From assembly GCF_037042905.1 (NCBI RefSeq), contig NC_087245.1, forward strand, positions 24,552,501 to 24,616,500: 64,000 nt of DNA. The letters are read 5' to 3'. Below the pieces are notes generated by a model, which saw nothing but the letters and a program-made list of their open reading frames with translations, ran no database searches and was not told the origin of the DNA. A program made the position numbers and the translations under genes. This stretch comes from Lytechinus pictus (lineage: Eukaryota > Echinodermata > Echinoidea > Temnopleuroida > Toxopneustidae). Positions 14,081 through 24,384 of this stretch are shown in pieces (the first letter of the stretch is position 1; each line of letters starts with the position of its first letter).

Positions 14081-14353
14081 AGGCTCGGTCCCATTGGCCG
14101 ATGGACACAAAACGTATACATAAGGACGAATGGACGAGCAAAATTTCGGGGGTGATGCCATCCGTTTTCATCCGCTCCAGAAATGGACAACATTGGCGAA
14201 AATCACAGTGAACGGATTTGGATTAGGGCGTATGGAACACGTATGCAATGAGTGCACAACCGATGCATTCATTGCGTTTTCCAACGGATGGCAATATTTG
14301 TTTACGTTTCACGCCCTCTTCGCATCCGTATGGAAGTGCAGTGGGACCGTGCC
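14081..14353. mobile_element. MITE flanked by TTAA
   Basis: Ends are AGGCTCGGTCCCATTG and CAGTGGGACCGTGCC (imperfect inverted repeats). TTAA is present on both flanks (14077-14080, 14354-14357), as expected for piggyBac-type target duplication. Interior has CpG-rich motifs but no credible ORF. Confidence 0.65.
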
Positions 14354-14808
14354 TTAATCAGCGAACTCGAATCCCCGAAGTCTGGCAGTGTCCACACCGT
14401 TTACTCTATCAGAGCTGCTCTGAAACATGAGGTATACTTTCCATGGCCTTGGCAGTCCGTGCATGCATCAGTATGAACTGCCACATTCACAGCCGAGAAA
14501 CCGATCCCAGACCAACCAAATATATGACGTAATTTCACATGGCATGTCATCGGTCGGTTTGGAGTCGGTTTCGTGTGTGTGACCTTTGGTGTGACCGTAT
14601 CATTGCGCGTTTCTTTTCAAGGAATACATCTCCGGTCCTATACATATCCTCTTGACCTGACTTGGATGAATGTGAGCGCTACGAAGAACTACTCTGCGAT
14701 ACAGAAGTAGGATATATTCATTATAGATAGCGGGATTGAGAAAACTGATTGGTTGACATAACTAAGATGTTATAGGGTAATGAATAAAATATATTTTGAC
14801 AGTTCACC

Positions 14809-15427
14809 TTAAATGACAGATTCGGACAAGTCTACCACATCAGAAAGTTGATTTGAATAAGAAGAGAAAAAATACAACACTGAAAATTTCATCGAAATGG
14901 GATAAAAAAAAATAAGAAAGTTATGACATTTTGAAGTTAAGCTTAATATCACAAAACAGTTAGATGCACATCCTGGAGGGTATACAAATGAGAGGACTGA
15001 TGGCATCACCCACTCACTATTTATTTTGTGCTTTTTTATCTAAAATATAAAATATTTTGATTTTCACCTTATTGTCCTTTGAAACAAAGTTTTATTTCTC
15101 CCTGAATATGTGGAACTACCATTATTATAACATTTTATGGTTAGGTAAAGTTGGTCCTGAATGTCGAATCTGTAAAAATGAAAATATTGTATAATACAAA
15201 CAATAAAAAAAAAATCGTGAGTGAGGGACATCATCGACTCTCTAGTTTGCAGAACACAGAGTTGTGCATGTAACTGTTTTGTGAAAAATATTAAGCAAAA
15301 CTTTGAAATGTCGGAACTTTCTTATTTTACATCCGATTTTGATGAAATTGTGAACGTTATGTTCGTTTGATTATTCTCTATTGATTCAAATCAACATTTT
15401 CCTGGGCTGGTCTTGACCTCTAAAACT
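14809..15427. mobile_element. Long-inverted-repeat element (about 610 bp), copy A
   Basis: The left arm contains GTTGATTTGAATAAGAAGAG, CTGAAAATTTCATCGAAATG and AAGAAAGTTATGACATTTTG; the right arm contains their inverses ending in TTGACCTC. Sister copies are at 43.9 and 63.0 kb. Noncoding. Confidence 0.8.
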
Positions 15428-16547
15428 CATGTTTCTAAAGAACGAAGGGATTTTATTTTGCAAAATGTTCCAATGTGTCACGATATCAAGAAGTGATATT
15501 ACTGATCGGTTCAGTAATAGACAACATAATGGAGTATAAAAGGTCAAGGGAACACACCCTTTCTTGCAAAACGGGCTTCTCTGAATAAAATAGGTTAAGG
15601 TATGAAACGGCAAATGAAAGCACTTTAAATGCAAATTTTTCAATATGATCCAAAGTCATGCGAGACAGGGTGTTATGTTTCTAACTATAAATGACTAAAT
15701 CCAAGGTCTTACAGACCCCTCTGTCTTCACATCTATAGCAAGTGGGTATAAGCGTGCTGGCGCGTGAGTCCCACGGCCTTGCATGATTGTCGGCCTTCGC
15801 AAATGAGATCCCATTTTAGGCAAATGATACCTCTGACTTTCCAGTTCTCAATTTCGAATTTCCATTTTTCGTGGAGGTAGATATGTCCTTACTAAAATAA
15901 AACGATTTAAAATCTGGTACTTTTGTGTTGTGGTTTTTTATCACAGATTTGAAAATGCGAATTATTTAACTAGCAACCCCTCACCTCCTATAAATTCCAA
16001 ACCCTGACCCTCCCCCATCAATCATAAGTAAGTCAAAATGAAGTTGGTAATGTTCATGGACTTAAGAGTTAAGAAATTATCAGATTTATCAGTACGTATT
16101 ATTTTCAGCTTCAAAATACACTGCCATCTATCCATTGATTCGATAAAAGGAGAGGGATTCCTGAAATTTTAGGCTTGTTGGTATGAAATGATAAAGAATT
16201 TCACTTTTTGTACGAAACACCTTAAGGCCTTCCTCCTCCCATTTTTTACACGGCCATTCCAAAGAACTCCACTGAACACCGATCAAAGGCTATTCCTTTA
16301 TTTCAAATGGCAAAATGTTGGTCGGTTTTGCTAATGTGACAGCAGTATAATGCTGATGTAATCTTTTTTAAAAGCTGAAATATTCCAATGCAATGACGTT
16401 GTGGTCCTACTTTTAAAGATGAAAATTATAAGGGGGAGAAAACATGCGATACAAATATATCATCAAATCCTACCATTACACCAAAATTGATTCGTAAGTG
16501 TACCATTCAGATATGACAATTGAATCTGAGCAGACCAGGACCCTGTT

Positions 16548-16683
16548 GCATAAAAGCTACCATTATGGTATCCTTGTGATCCAAAGGTAACTTGCATGGA
16601 ATCCTTGATTCTTATTGGCTATTGATCAGCGTTACCATTGGATGCAAAGTTACCATAATATTAACTTCGATGCAACGGGGTCC
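16548..16683. mobile_element. Small MITE, ends GGACCCTGTTGCAT / ATGCAACGGGGTCC
   Basis: 136 bp with inverted ends, plus matching internal TACCATTATGGT and ACCATAATATTAAC arms. No clear target duplication. Confidence 0.65.
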
Positions 16684-16699
16684 AGATACTAGTCGAAAT

Positions 16700-17720
16700 C
16701 ATCAACGAAATCGATGGGCGAGGTGAGTCTCGAATCGCAATTGGCTCGGTAAAGCTGTATTCTTCAAAGTAGCTGGATTAAGCACCATTCAAAGTTGATA
16801 CTGTAACTATTATGATTGCACGACAGGCTCTTTTAATCTCCGATCGCAATCGATTTCATCAGGTCACAAAAAGACAGTCACAATATTAATTTTTTATTAG
16901 AAGTGCCGACCAACGCGACTAAGCTCGTTTGATTAGCCGTGTGTTCACATGCCCATGTTGCACAAATGGATTGGCGCCAATCGTAGCCCATTTGCATGTT
17001 CGTGGGAGGGGACGTGTGACCGAGCGATCGGTCTCGCGATTTGATGGGACTAGTCTTTACGACTTGTATTACGATCATAAATACCTAGTTCCCATTGTAA
17101 CGATTTGCGCCACAATTCAAACGGCGTACTCAATCGTGGAGTAATCGTAGTGATCTTATCAGATCATTAAGATCAGTCGTGGCAATCGCATTGATCGTAG
17201 AAAATTTTTGAATGGTTAAAAAAAATCGCGATCGGTAGCGGCCACTTGTGCCTTTCGCAAAGGATCACACGACATTGGGAACGGGGTATAAACCAATTTC
17301 ACCATTGGTCTGCGACTATTTGCGACCTTTTGGTCGCACGACAGGCTGCAACAGGCGTCAATCTTTTTCTTTCTCATAAGATCGCAGAAAGGCTTTAACA
17401 AAATAAACAGCTGTCGTACAACAAACGTGATCAGTAAACACCGTTACACCAGTAAGTCGCATATGATCGTGCGAGTGGTCGTGCGTTCACGTACGAATGT
17501 TGCACGAGTGATATCGAGTCAGAAAAAAATATTGAAGGCGGTCGTAATCTAATTGGGGATCAATTGTAAAAGGGCCTTATGTGACAAAAATAATCTCTGA
17601 AAAACAAAGCATACACGCGAATGTTTCACAACAACCATCCACACATTGCGCAACAAATCGTGACGACCTCTGTGCATGCGAATGTCGCAGCATTTTGCTT
17701 TTTCTTTTATGATTTTTTTC
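16700..17720. other. CpG-dense block rich in CGATCG/CGTACG-like words
   Basis: Unlike the AT-rich, CpG-poor surroundings, this kilobase contains many CGAT, GATCG, CGCGA and TCGTGCG words (for example near 17025, 17230, 17335, 17470), some in inverted pairs. Short ORFs do not look coding. It may be a recently inserted element not yet depleted of CpG. Confidence 0.4.
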
Positions 17721-18210
17721 ATGGTCAAACTATAATGACAGTCTACAGTAATGGTCCCCAATTCGGGAGCGTTGGCATCATTATCACAAGGCGCAGACTC
17801 TTCGGTTTGCTATTGTAAAGATTGGATTAAAGTATTGATATATGTAATTTATGTCAAATACTACTGCTTTAGATCCTTGATCCTGAATGAGAATGGATTA
17901 AAGACTCTAACTAAACAATATTTTTATGCATTATTGCTAAAATGATACATTCCACAGTTAAGCTCGACATTATATACACATATATATTAATGATGAGATT
18001 GTGCCACGATGTGTGAGTTTAAGAGCATGCGTTGTTGATAATGTGGATAGGTGTTGTGTAACAGTCACACCATCGAGTCCGACACAAAACCTATATAAAA
18101 TAGAAATAGTCTGCTTCGGCATATTATGGAACAAAGCGATCACAAAAGGTTTAGTAAATGCCGTGGAAATAAAATAGATTTTGAAAGGAACATAACTCTC
18201 TCAAAATATG

Positions 18211-18236
18211 TATATATATATATATATTATATATAT
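18211..18236. repeat. TA dinucleotide tract, left flank of hammerhead unit
   Basis: Nearly pure TA with one phase slip (TATTATATAT). The same slip occurs in the tract on the other side of the ribozyme, suggesting the two flanks are related copies. Confidence 0.85.
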
Positions 18237-18278
18237 GCATCCATTGCCCCAACCGAGGGCCCCCACCAAATCCAACTA

Positions 18279-18339
18279 GCTTCAGTGTCCTGATGAGCCG
18301 CCCGTGATCGAGGCGCGAAACCATTGGTAGACCAGAGGT
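18279..18339 (+). ncRNA. Type I hammerhead self-cleaving ribozyme motif
   Basis: The invariant core is complete: CTGATGA at 18290-18296, GAAA at 18317-18320, and the cleavage triplet GTA at 18327-18329, with scission expected between 18329 and 18330. Stem II pairs 18297-18302 with 18312-18316 (GCCGCC against GGCGC) with one bulged C and a CGUGAUCGA-type loop. Stem III is very short: A18320-C-C pairs G-G-U18328 around a 3-nt loop. Stem I pairs GTC 18287-18289 with GAC 18330-18332, then after a small internal loop CTTC 18280-18283 with GAGG 18335-18338, plus G18279.T18339. An open stem I, closed short stem III and an internal loop in stem I match the minimal type I hammerheads described in Penelope-like elements and retrozymes of animals (family knowledge). 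Cleavage itself is inferred. Confidence 0.78.
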
Positions 18340-18350
18340 GAGGAAATTTC

Positions 18351-18380
18351 TATATATATATATATATATATTATATATAT
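18351..18380. repeat. TA dinucleotide tract, right flank of hammerhead unit
   Basis: TA run with a single TT slip like the tract at 18211-18236. Together they enclose a 114-bp segment containing the ribozyme. Confidence 0.85.
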
Positions 18381-18536
18381 GTGTGAAGTTATACATGTAC
18401 TACAGCTTTGGCAACTCTTTTATTTAAATATTGTGTGAAAGAAAGGGATGAAGAGAACAATGGTAGGCGTAGCTTAAATCAAGGTTCCCCAGAGCTATCT
18501 ACCCTTTTGGAAAAATTGGTGATGCCGAAAAAATGT

Positions 18537-18591
18537 CTCTGCCGGGAATCGAACCCGGGCCCCCAGCTTTGAACGCCGGTGCCTTAACCAC

Positions 18592-18593
<2 letters not shown>
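18537..18593 (-). mobile_element. tRNA-like sequence (tRNA-derived SINE head or tRNA pseudogene)
   Basis: On the minus strand an A-box/D-arm AGTGGTTAAGGCACC is followed by a 5-bp anticodon stem CCGGC/GCTGG with a 7-nt loop, then a perfect T-arm CCGGGTTCGATTCCCGG. The 5' acceptor strand is missing because the TA tract starts there, and CAGAGAC on the 3' side has no partner. The D-arm resembles tRNA-Ser. It is therefore a tRNA-derived fragment, not a working tRNA gene. Confidence 0.6.

Positions 18594-18628
<35 letters not shown>
18592..18628. repeat. Third TA dinucleotide tract, abutting the tRNA-like sequence
   Basis: TA run beginning exactly where the acceptor stem of the adjacent tRNA-like sequence should be. 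It is followed by GCATACGG, resembling the GCATCCAT after the first TA tract. Confidence 0.8.
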
Positions 18629-18630
<2 letters not shown>

Positions 18631-18754
18631 TACGGCATGTGCGATGCACTTTCGTGAAATAAAGTGAAATCGCTTCAAACAAGTAGTTACTCTTTGCCTA
18701 CTCTTCCATCATCTTAGAAACGAAATATATTGACGGTATAATTCGAATTTCTAA

Positions 18755-19050
18755 ATACCAGAACGCCGTCTTACAAAGAGTTACGATTGATCCGATCAAC
18801 CTCAAGTATATGGAAATCCATCAATGTCATGGGTTTTTTTTTTCTTCAGGAAAGTTGTACAATATCCTTTGTAAACAAAGAGAAGCACACTGGATTATCA
18901 AGTAAAATGTGAATATAATATATACATCATATCTAGAAATTATTTTTAAACAAACATATATTTTAGATGTTTTACGTTGCTGGCTTTCCATAGATATGGT
19001 TGATTGGATCAATCGTTTTGTAAGACGGGGGACGGATGGATTTTCTGATA
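18755..19050. mobile_element. Fold-back repeat
   Basis: CGTCTTACAAAGAGTTACGA followed by TTGATCCGATCAACC at 18770-18800 pairs with TTGATTGGATCAATCGTTTT and GTAAGACGGGGG at 19005-19030. Flanking ATATGGAAATCC / CTTTCCATAGATAT also pair. Confidence 0.6.
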
Positions 19051-19253
19051 TTCCAACGCAGCAGTGCGTGGACATATAAAAGGGCAATGTTATTCATAGG
19101 CTGAATAATTATGACATGATGTAAAGAAAAAAAAAAACCTTCGAACGGAAGAATGTCGTTTTAATATTTAATGTCCGGATATAAGTAAAGGATTGCTGAA
19201 TACGTTAGCTACATGAACCATGCATGCATAAAGAAGAATCGCCGATAACTTAC

Positions 19254-19525
19254 CTTCCACTGCTTCGGTTTTCCTGACAGACCTCTGTTCCGAGTTTGGG
19301 CAGAATCCTTTTCTTTTTAAGAAAGTAATTTCACAAAATTTACCTATAGGGAGAAGACTCTTTTCAAGATGAGATGTTCTTGTGATGATGACTTGGGAAC
19401 GAAAGAATGCTGACGGTGATGCAGAATTACGTGGGTTAGATACGGTAGCAGAAAGGATGGATGGATTTCTTATCCCCTAATTCGTTGTCTTCAATGGACA
19501 TCCGTGGATTAACTAAAGTGACGGC
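19254..19525 (-). other. Possible 5' untranslated exon
   Basis: The minus-strand sequence downstream of the TATA-like site runs to a strong splice donor AGTGGAAG/GTAAGTTA with its boundary at 19254. It contains only short ORFs, the first about 21 codons starting MSIEDNELGDKK. It could be a leader exon of a gene whose coding exons lie at lower coordinates or outside the window; none was recognised. A weaker internal donor, CTATAG/GTAAAT, is also present. Confidence 0.3.
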
Positions 19526-19545
19526 TCACCAATCCAAGCTTGGGG

Positions 19546-19590
19546 TATTTATGCCCGCCCCACTAACTCTTTTGCCTTCAAAGTGACGTA
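19546..19590 (-). promoter_or_regulatory. Candidate minus-strand core promoter: CRE-like site and TATA-like box
   Basis: Minus-strand order is CTACGTCACTTTG (CRE-like, complement of 19584-19590), a short GGGGCGGGC stretch, then GCATAAATACC (TATA-like, complement of 19546-19553). A start about 19520-19525 is expected and is followed by a clean splice donor at 19254. Motif-based inference. Confidence 0.35.
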
Positions 19591-19649
19591 GCTGCGCAGA
19601 CAACTCGAAGATGATTCATTTACCATCCTCATCTTATGCCCTCTTTCAT

Positions 19650-19683
<34 letters not shown>
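19650..19683. repeat. (CT)n microsatellite
   Basis: Uninterrupted CT dinucleotides over about 32 bp. Confidence 0.9.
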
Positions 19684-19685
<2 letters not shown>

Positions 19686-20421
19686 TTCACTCACTCGATC
19701 TCCCTTGCCACTTGTTTTTAGTACGTAATAAATTACTAGTATTTCATTAATTTGTAGAATTCTGTATTAGATGTGTTTACCTTGTATTCATTCTTACAAG
19801 GAAAAGAAAAAGATGATTGTTAATAGCAATTATCATCATCTTTCACCTTGTCTTTCTGTACGTGTGTATCTGTCTGTTCGCCTGTCTCTGTCTGTCTGCA
19901 TCTCTTGCTAAAATGACTCTCTCTCTCTCCCTTTCTGACCTTCTCTCTCCCCATCTCCGTCTATCTTTCCCTCAAGCTCAACAGTACCCCCCCCCCCTCT
20001 CCCCCTTTCTGACGTTCTCTCTCTCTCCATGTCCGCGCCTTTCTCACTCTTATATATATAATTATGTTTCTCTTTACCCCCCCCCCTCCTTCTCACATTC
20101 TGTCTGCCTGTGTATGCGATATGCGAGGATCGTCATCTTTTAGAGTGCGTGGGTGAGGGATGTGTATGTGGGTGACTTTTGGTCCCCTGATTTTATCTCT
20201 CCTAATATCAGTCGCATCCAATTTACATTCATCCCCTCTCTTTATCTTTTACTTTTCTCTACTTCCCTCTGTATTCAAATCTCGTTTACCATTACTACCA
20301 ACTTTTTTTCTTTTTACACCTCCGCCTCACTCCCCCCCCCCTGAATTCTCTTCATTTCTCTCTAGTTTGGTCTGTCTCTCAAACATGTCATCCGTCTTTT
20401 TTTTTAGCTTTCCACATTATT

Positions 20422-20685
20422 CAAAATAAATAATAAAGGATTTGTATAGCGCACGTATCCACCTTGCTAGGTGCTCAAGGCGCTCCTATATTACCCAGGC
20501 TAAGCTGTCGTCTGCTAGTTCCGGTGCGCACAGCTTTTTCAGGAATTACTTCCTGCCGGTACCCATTTACCTCACCTGGGTTGAGTGCAGCACAATGCAG
20601 GTGAATTTCTTGCTGAAGGAAAACACGCCATGGCTTGGAATCGAACTCATGTCCTTCATATTACATTTCCAGATGAGATAGTTAA
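20422..20685 (-). mobile_element. tRNA-derived SINE, same family
   Basis: Minus strand carries the head GTTCGATTCCAAGCCATGG, the body GCACTCAACCCAGGTGAGG and ATGGGTACCGGCAGGAAGT, and the 3' end GCGCTATACAAATCC followed by an ATT-rich tail at 20422-20436. The D-arm portion is decayed. Confidence 0.85.
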
Positions 20686-20731
20686 TATATTTTGTCCTTA
20701 GATATAAGATAATCGAACTGATTTCTGCCCT

Positions 20732-20953
20732 ACTTTGGCAAAAGGAAGCAAGTTACAAAAGTATGATTTGTTGTAAATGAGTAATGTGTGTTCATCATTT
20801 ACGTAGGCGTCAATGCAATTGAGCAGCACATTTTCTTCATTATCTTTCCATAAAACAATCATTTCTTCCCCACGTGCAACATACAAAGGGTGTTTCAGAA
20901 ACAACAATAACTCAAATTTGACTGATGAGTCACTTGCTTCCTTTTGCCAAAGT
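20732..20953. repeat. 22-bp perfect inverted repeat with 178-bp spacer
   Basis: ACTTTGGCAAAAGGAAGCAA plus GT at 20732-20753 is the exact inverse of 20932-20953. The right copy is within the 20.9-kb MITE; the left is outside it. Confidence 0.7.
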
Positions 20954-21130
20954 TGGACAGGTTTATTCGCGATGTATTTGAGACATCTCGATGATGTATA
21001 CATGAATGATCATGATATCAAGACATATTTCTTATCAACGTTTCAAATCTATTTTTTATTACATGTAGGGCTTAAGATATATGATTCAAAATCATTTATA
21101 ATCTTTGCCATGAAATCTTCCGGGACACCC
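20888..21130. mobile_element. MITE with GGGTGTTTCAGAA / TCTTCCGGGACACCC ends
   Basis: The ends form an imperfect inverted repeat (GGGTGTTTCAGAA against GGGTGTCCCGGAAGA). The long frame across it (20813-21238) is not supported by any motif. Confidence 0.5.
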
Positions 21131-23629
21131 CCATGTCATGTGATTGAGTTATTACAGTACCCTTTAATTACACCGAAAAGAAATAAACCAACTTGGCGTT
21201 CCATACCTCTCAAGTTGCAAGTTGCCCGGTGGTCATGATCCAATTAAAACAAAAAGACGGAGTAATTTAGGACAGAATAAATTTGCTCGTATGACATAAA
21301 GGCATTTTCCATATTAATTTGTACACTTTCCCCTTCTTTGCTTCCATATTGACAATGACAAATCCTCGTGTTTTCTCTTCTTTCTCTCACAATTAAATAT
21401 ATAGATATGTATCTCTTCAAGTCCCGGGGGTGTCAAAGTATTGGTTTCAAAGTAGTATAACTTCATACATCTCCGTCTTTCATTGTTTCCACTTTCTGTT
21501 TCTGTTGATAGTGAGACAAGATATCAAAGTGTTCCATATTGCAAATACCTCACTTTTATACACCGCTCAAACATGCCAACAGAATTAATGGAATTATGGA
21601 ATATAACTAGAAGTTGTACAAACATCATTCAAAATGTATTTGGAGAGATCTCCCACATCAGTTCTAAACATTTGAAAGGTTTTATTCAAAAGATTCTTAT
21701 CTTACCTTTGTAAATGTCGTCACCCTTTGCGAACTCTCTTATCCCCGTGTGGAATAATTATGGAAGAAGGAAATCTGATTTATGTGACAAAATAGTGAGA
21801 CGAATAACTTTTTTTTTCATTCGATATGAGTAATAATAAACAATACACATGGATTTTGAAGGCACTGGAAATGCACTATAGTTGTCTGTGAAAGATCGCC
21901 TCAAGAAAATTTCAAAGATATCTTGAGCTCGTGTTAAAAATCTACGCTTGAAATAATAATTCCATCTCTTTTTTATTATTATTCATTAAAATAAAAATGA
22001 TGCATCACATTTTCATGATTCAGCATCAATCAACGTCATACGCCATTCAATTAGTGTCAATCTGACAAGAATCCTTCGAGTATAAAATTATGTTCAAGAA
22101 AATGTAACAATATTCATCTTTATTGCGAACGTGTCAACGAGGAAATTGAAAAGAAAAACGTTCGTTTTCCCCCTTATTTATTCATATTCACTTTTTATTC
22201 ACTGTAGCTTCCCCTGTTAAATAAATTACCACCCTCGAGCGCCCCATTAAAAGAACGCATATATCGTATTATTGCATAATCATGGAAAGCTCCTTTTTCT
22301 TTTGTTTTTCGTGAGAAGAAATACACTCACACAGGTATTAATATGCTAATCACCATTTATGTATTCAATACATAGAGTAAAGCTCTACTGGAGGGCATTA
22401 CGCTTTCCACTCGGCTATTACCTAGCAAGAAATAAAGTCCTGCTTGTTCTTTTGATTCAATATAGTCCACTTACTTTAATTTTTGCGATATGATTGGTTA
22501 TCGTAGAATGGTTGGCATGTCTTTCTTTATAGATAAAGGTGTGGATTATCAATAACCATTTTCGTTTCTGTTTGTACTATCATGGCTATGACAACTCCTA
22601 TAGGAACTCGGCGGGACAGGTTATTTGCTGGTATAACGCCAAGCTGGTGTATAACTAAATGTAATTACATAGGTAACACTGTACGTCTGAGTTAATCAGG
22701 CATAGGGTCTTACTCGGGTCTTTTTTTTTTTTAATCTAAGTGGAGACAATTTCAGAGCGGGGATCGAAGCTCACAACCGTACGATTAAGAGCCCAATGCT
22801 CTAACCACTAGACCACACTTTTGATATCAGATCATGAAGTATTTTATCAATATTGTTCATCGAAAATGTTCAATCAAAACTATAGCAAGATTCATATTTC
22901 ATTTGAAATTAATTCCTGTAAACTGCAATCTCATTATTCCATAATAACAGTTTAAGCCTTCAAAAGAGGACAGAGGCTTTGAAGCAGGGATTGGGTTACC
23001 GACCCTAAAGATTATATGGAGAAAAAAAGAAAAGAGAAATATTAATAAGAATTAAGTACGAAACAGAGACGATTCGGTGGTGAATACAATAACCCAATTT
23101 TGTCATTTCAAAATTAACTGAAATCAGCGTTAGGTTATCTAGTCTTCCCCTCTTAAAACACAAGGGCATCTTCCCGTTAGATGGGGGGGAAACGCACTTG
23201 AATGCTAATAATACAACAAGCTATGTGATATTCAATTCATTGGATCATTAAAAGATTAGGTCAATCATCAGCAGAACCGAACTAAAAAGAGGAAGCGATT
23301 TACAAAATAAAGATAATTACAATGGTCTTCCTTGATTAGAGAAGCAGTCAGTGACGCCGACGCCTGTCAGACAAAAGTTTTGGAGGGGCGATAATTGTTT
23401 ACACACGATCGTTCGATCCTCTAAAGTTTGTCTGCTCGAGTTTTCCGGAAACAATAAGTTATGAATTGGAATATAATCATTATATTTCTCGTATTCACAA
23501 GATAACTTGAATTCGTGCTATATATTGTGTTCTTCCTTTGTGACGCCAATTAAGACACGTATATTACGGGGGACACGTGTTCTAATAAACATTCCGTTTT
23601 CTAGTCATTGTACACGAAATACATTTCCT
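21131..23629. other. Noncoding stretch apart from the tRNA-Lys-like SINE
   Basis: AT-rich, with no ORF beyond about 76 codons. Confidence 0.55.
22728..22825 (-). mobile_element. tRNA-Lys(CTT)-derived SINE
   Basis: Minus strand reads TGGTCTAGTGGTTAGAGCAT, then GGGCTCTTAATCGTAC (anticodon-loop-like, CTT), then a degenerate B box GCTTCGATCCCC, and ends in an A-rich tail (T-run at 22722-22733 on the plus strand). The D-arm and anticodon loop follow tRNA-Lys(CTT) order. The T-arm is imperfect, so it is a retroposed copy rather than a gene. Confidence 0.65.
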
Positions 23630-24345
23630 CGCGCTTCGAGTTATTATTGTTTTATGTAGTGACATTTTCTTCTTTTTCATGACTACTAAAACTGATTTCC
23701 CCATTTTAAGGTCTTAATATAAAACATTTCCATTCCGTGCTTACGCTCGCATTAGTAGATTGGTGAGATATGTTTGCTCTTCATGAATTCCTAAGAACAG
23801 TCCTTAAAATGTCCCTCTTTCTTGTCTGAATATAAAAAAATTTCAGCTCGCGCTTCGCTCCCCCATCATTTGGTGAGTGAAATACGTATGGTCCTAGTGA
23901 ATTCCTCCAAACGCCTTAGAATGTTCCTCTTTAGGTCTAAATTTCCCAAAAAAAATCAGCTCGCGCTTCGTGCTCGCACTTTTGATTAGTGGGATACGTA
24001 TTATATTAATGATTACAAAGACTACAGAAAATGCTTTATGTGTTTAGGTGTAATTCTAACAAAAGCAGCATGAGATGACTATGGTGAGATATATGTACTA
24101 CGCTCTTCATAAATTCCTAGAAACTAGTCCTTAAAATGTCCGTTCGGGGTCAATACATACAAACATTACTGCTCGCGTTCGTATTTTTTCTTTAGTGAGA
24201 CAGGTACGTACCATGATTACAAAACTTTGCTCGGTTTTTTAGGTCTTAATATCAACAAGTTTCAGCTCGCATTCTTTGATCAGCGAGATACATATCCCTT
24301 TAATCCGTACTTAAAATGTCTCTAAGTGACACAAATTTTTAGCTG
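23630..24345. repeat. Minisatellite-like array A built on CAGCTCGCGCTTCG
   Basis: At least six degenerate units of roughly 110-190 bp each carry TTTAGGTCTTAATATCAACA-like, CAGCTCGCGCTTCG..CTCGCA, TGGTGAGATACGTAT-like and ATTACAAA..CTTAAAATGTCC words in that order. It ends in C tracts at 24350-24384 and then ATGCCGTGACC...TATGCCACTG. Confidence 0.75.
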
Positions 24346-24349
24346 GTAC

Positions 24350-24384
24350 CCCCCCCCCTCCCCCCCCCCTCCCCCCCCCCCCCC
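24350..24384. repeat. Triple C tract
   Basis: Runs of 9, 10 and 14 C separated by single T. At the end of array A. Confidence 0.9.

Noticed and set aside
18537..18593. Functional tRNA gene
   Set aside because: The 5' acceptor strand is replaced by a TA tract, so no acceptor stem can form.
20919..20960. Second CTGATGAG word, considered as a hammerhead core
   Set aside because: No GAAA box at stem-II distance and no compatible stems.
20813..21238. 141-codon plus-strand frame
   Set aside because: It crosses the boundaries of a MITE and contains the inverted repeat; composition is not protein-like.
23630..24345. Array A considered as a CRISPR array
   Set aside because: Units are long, degenerate and eukaryotic minisatellite-like; no short identical repeats with unique spacers and no cas genes.
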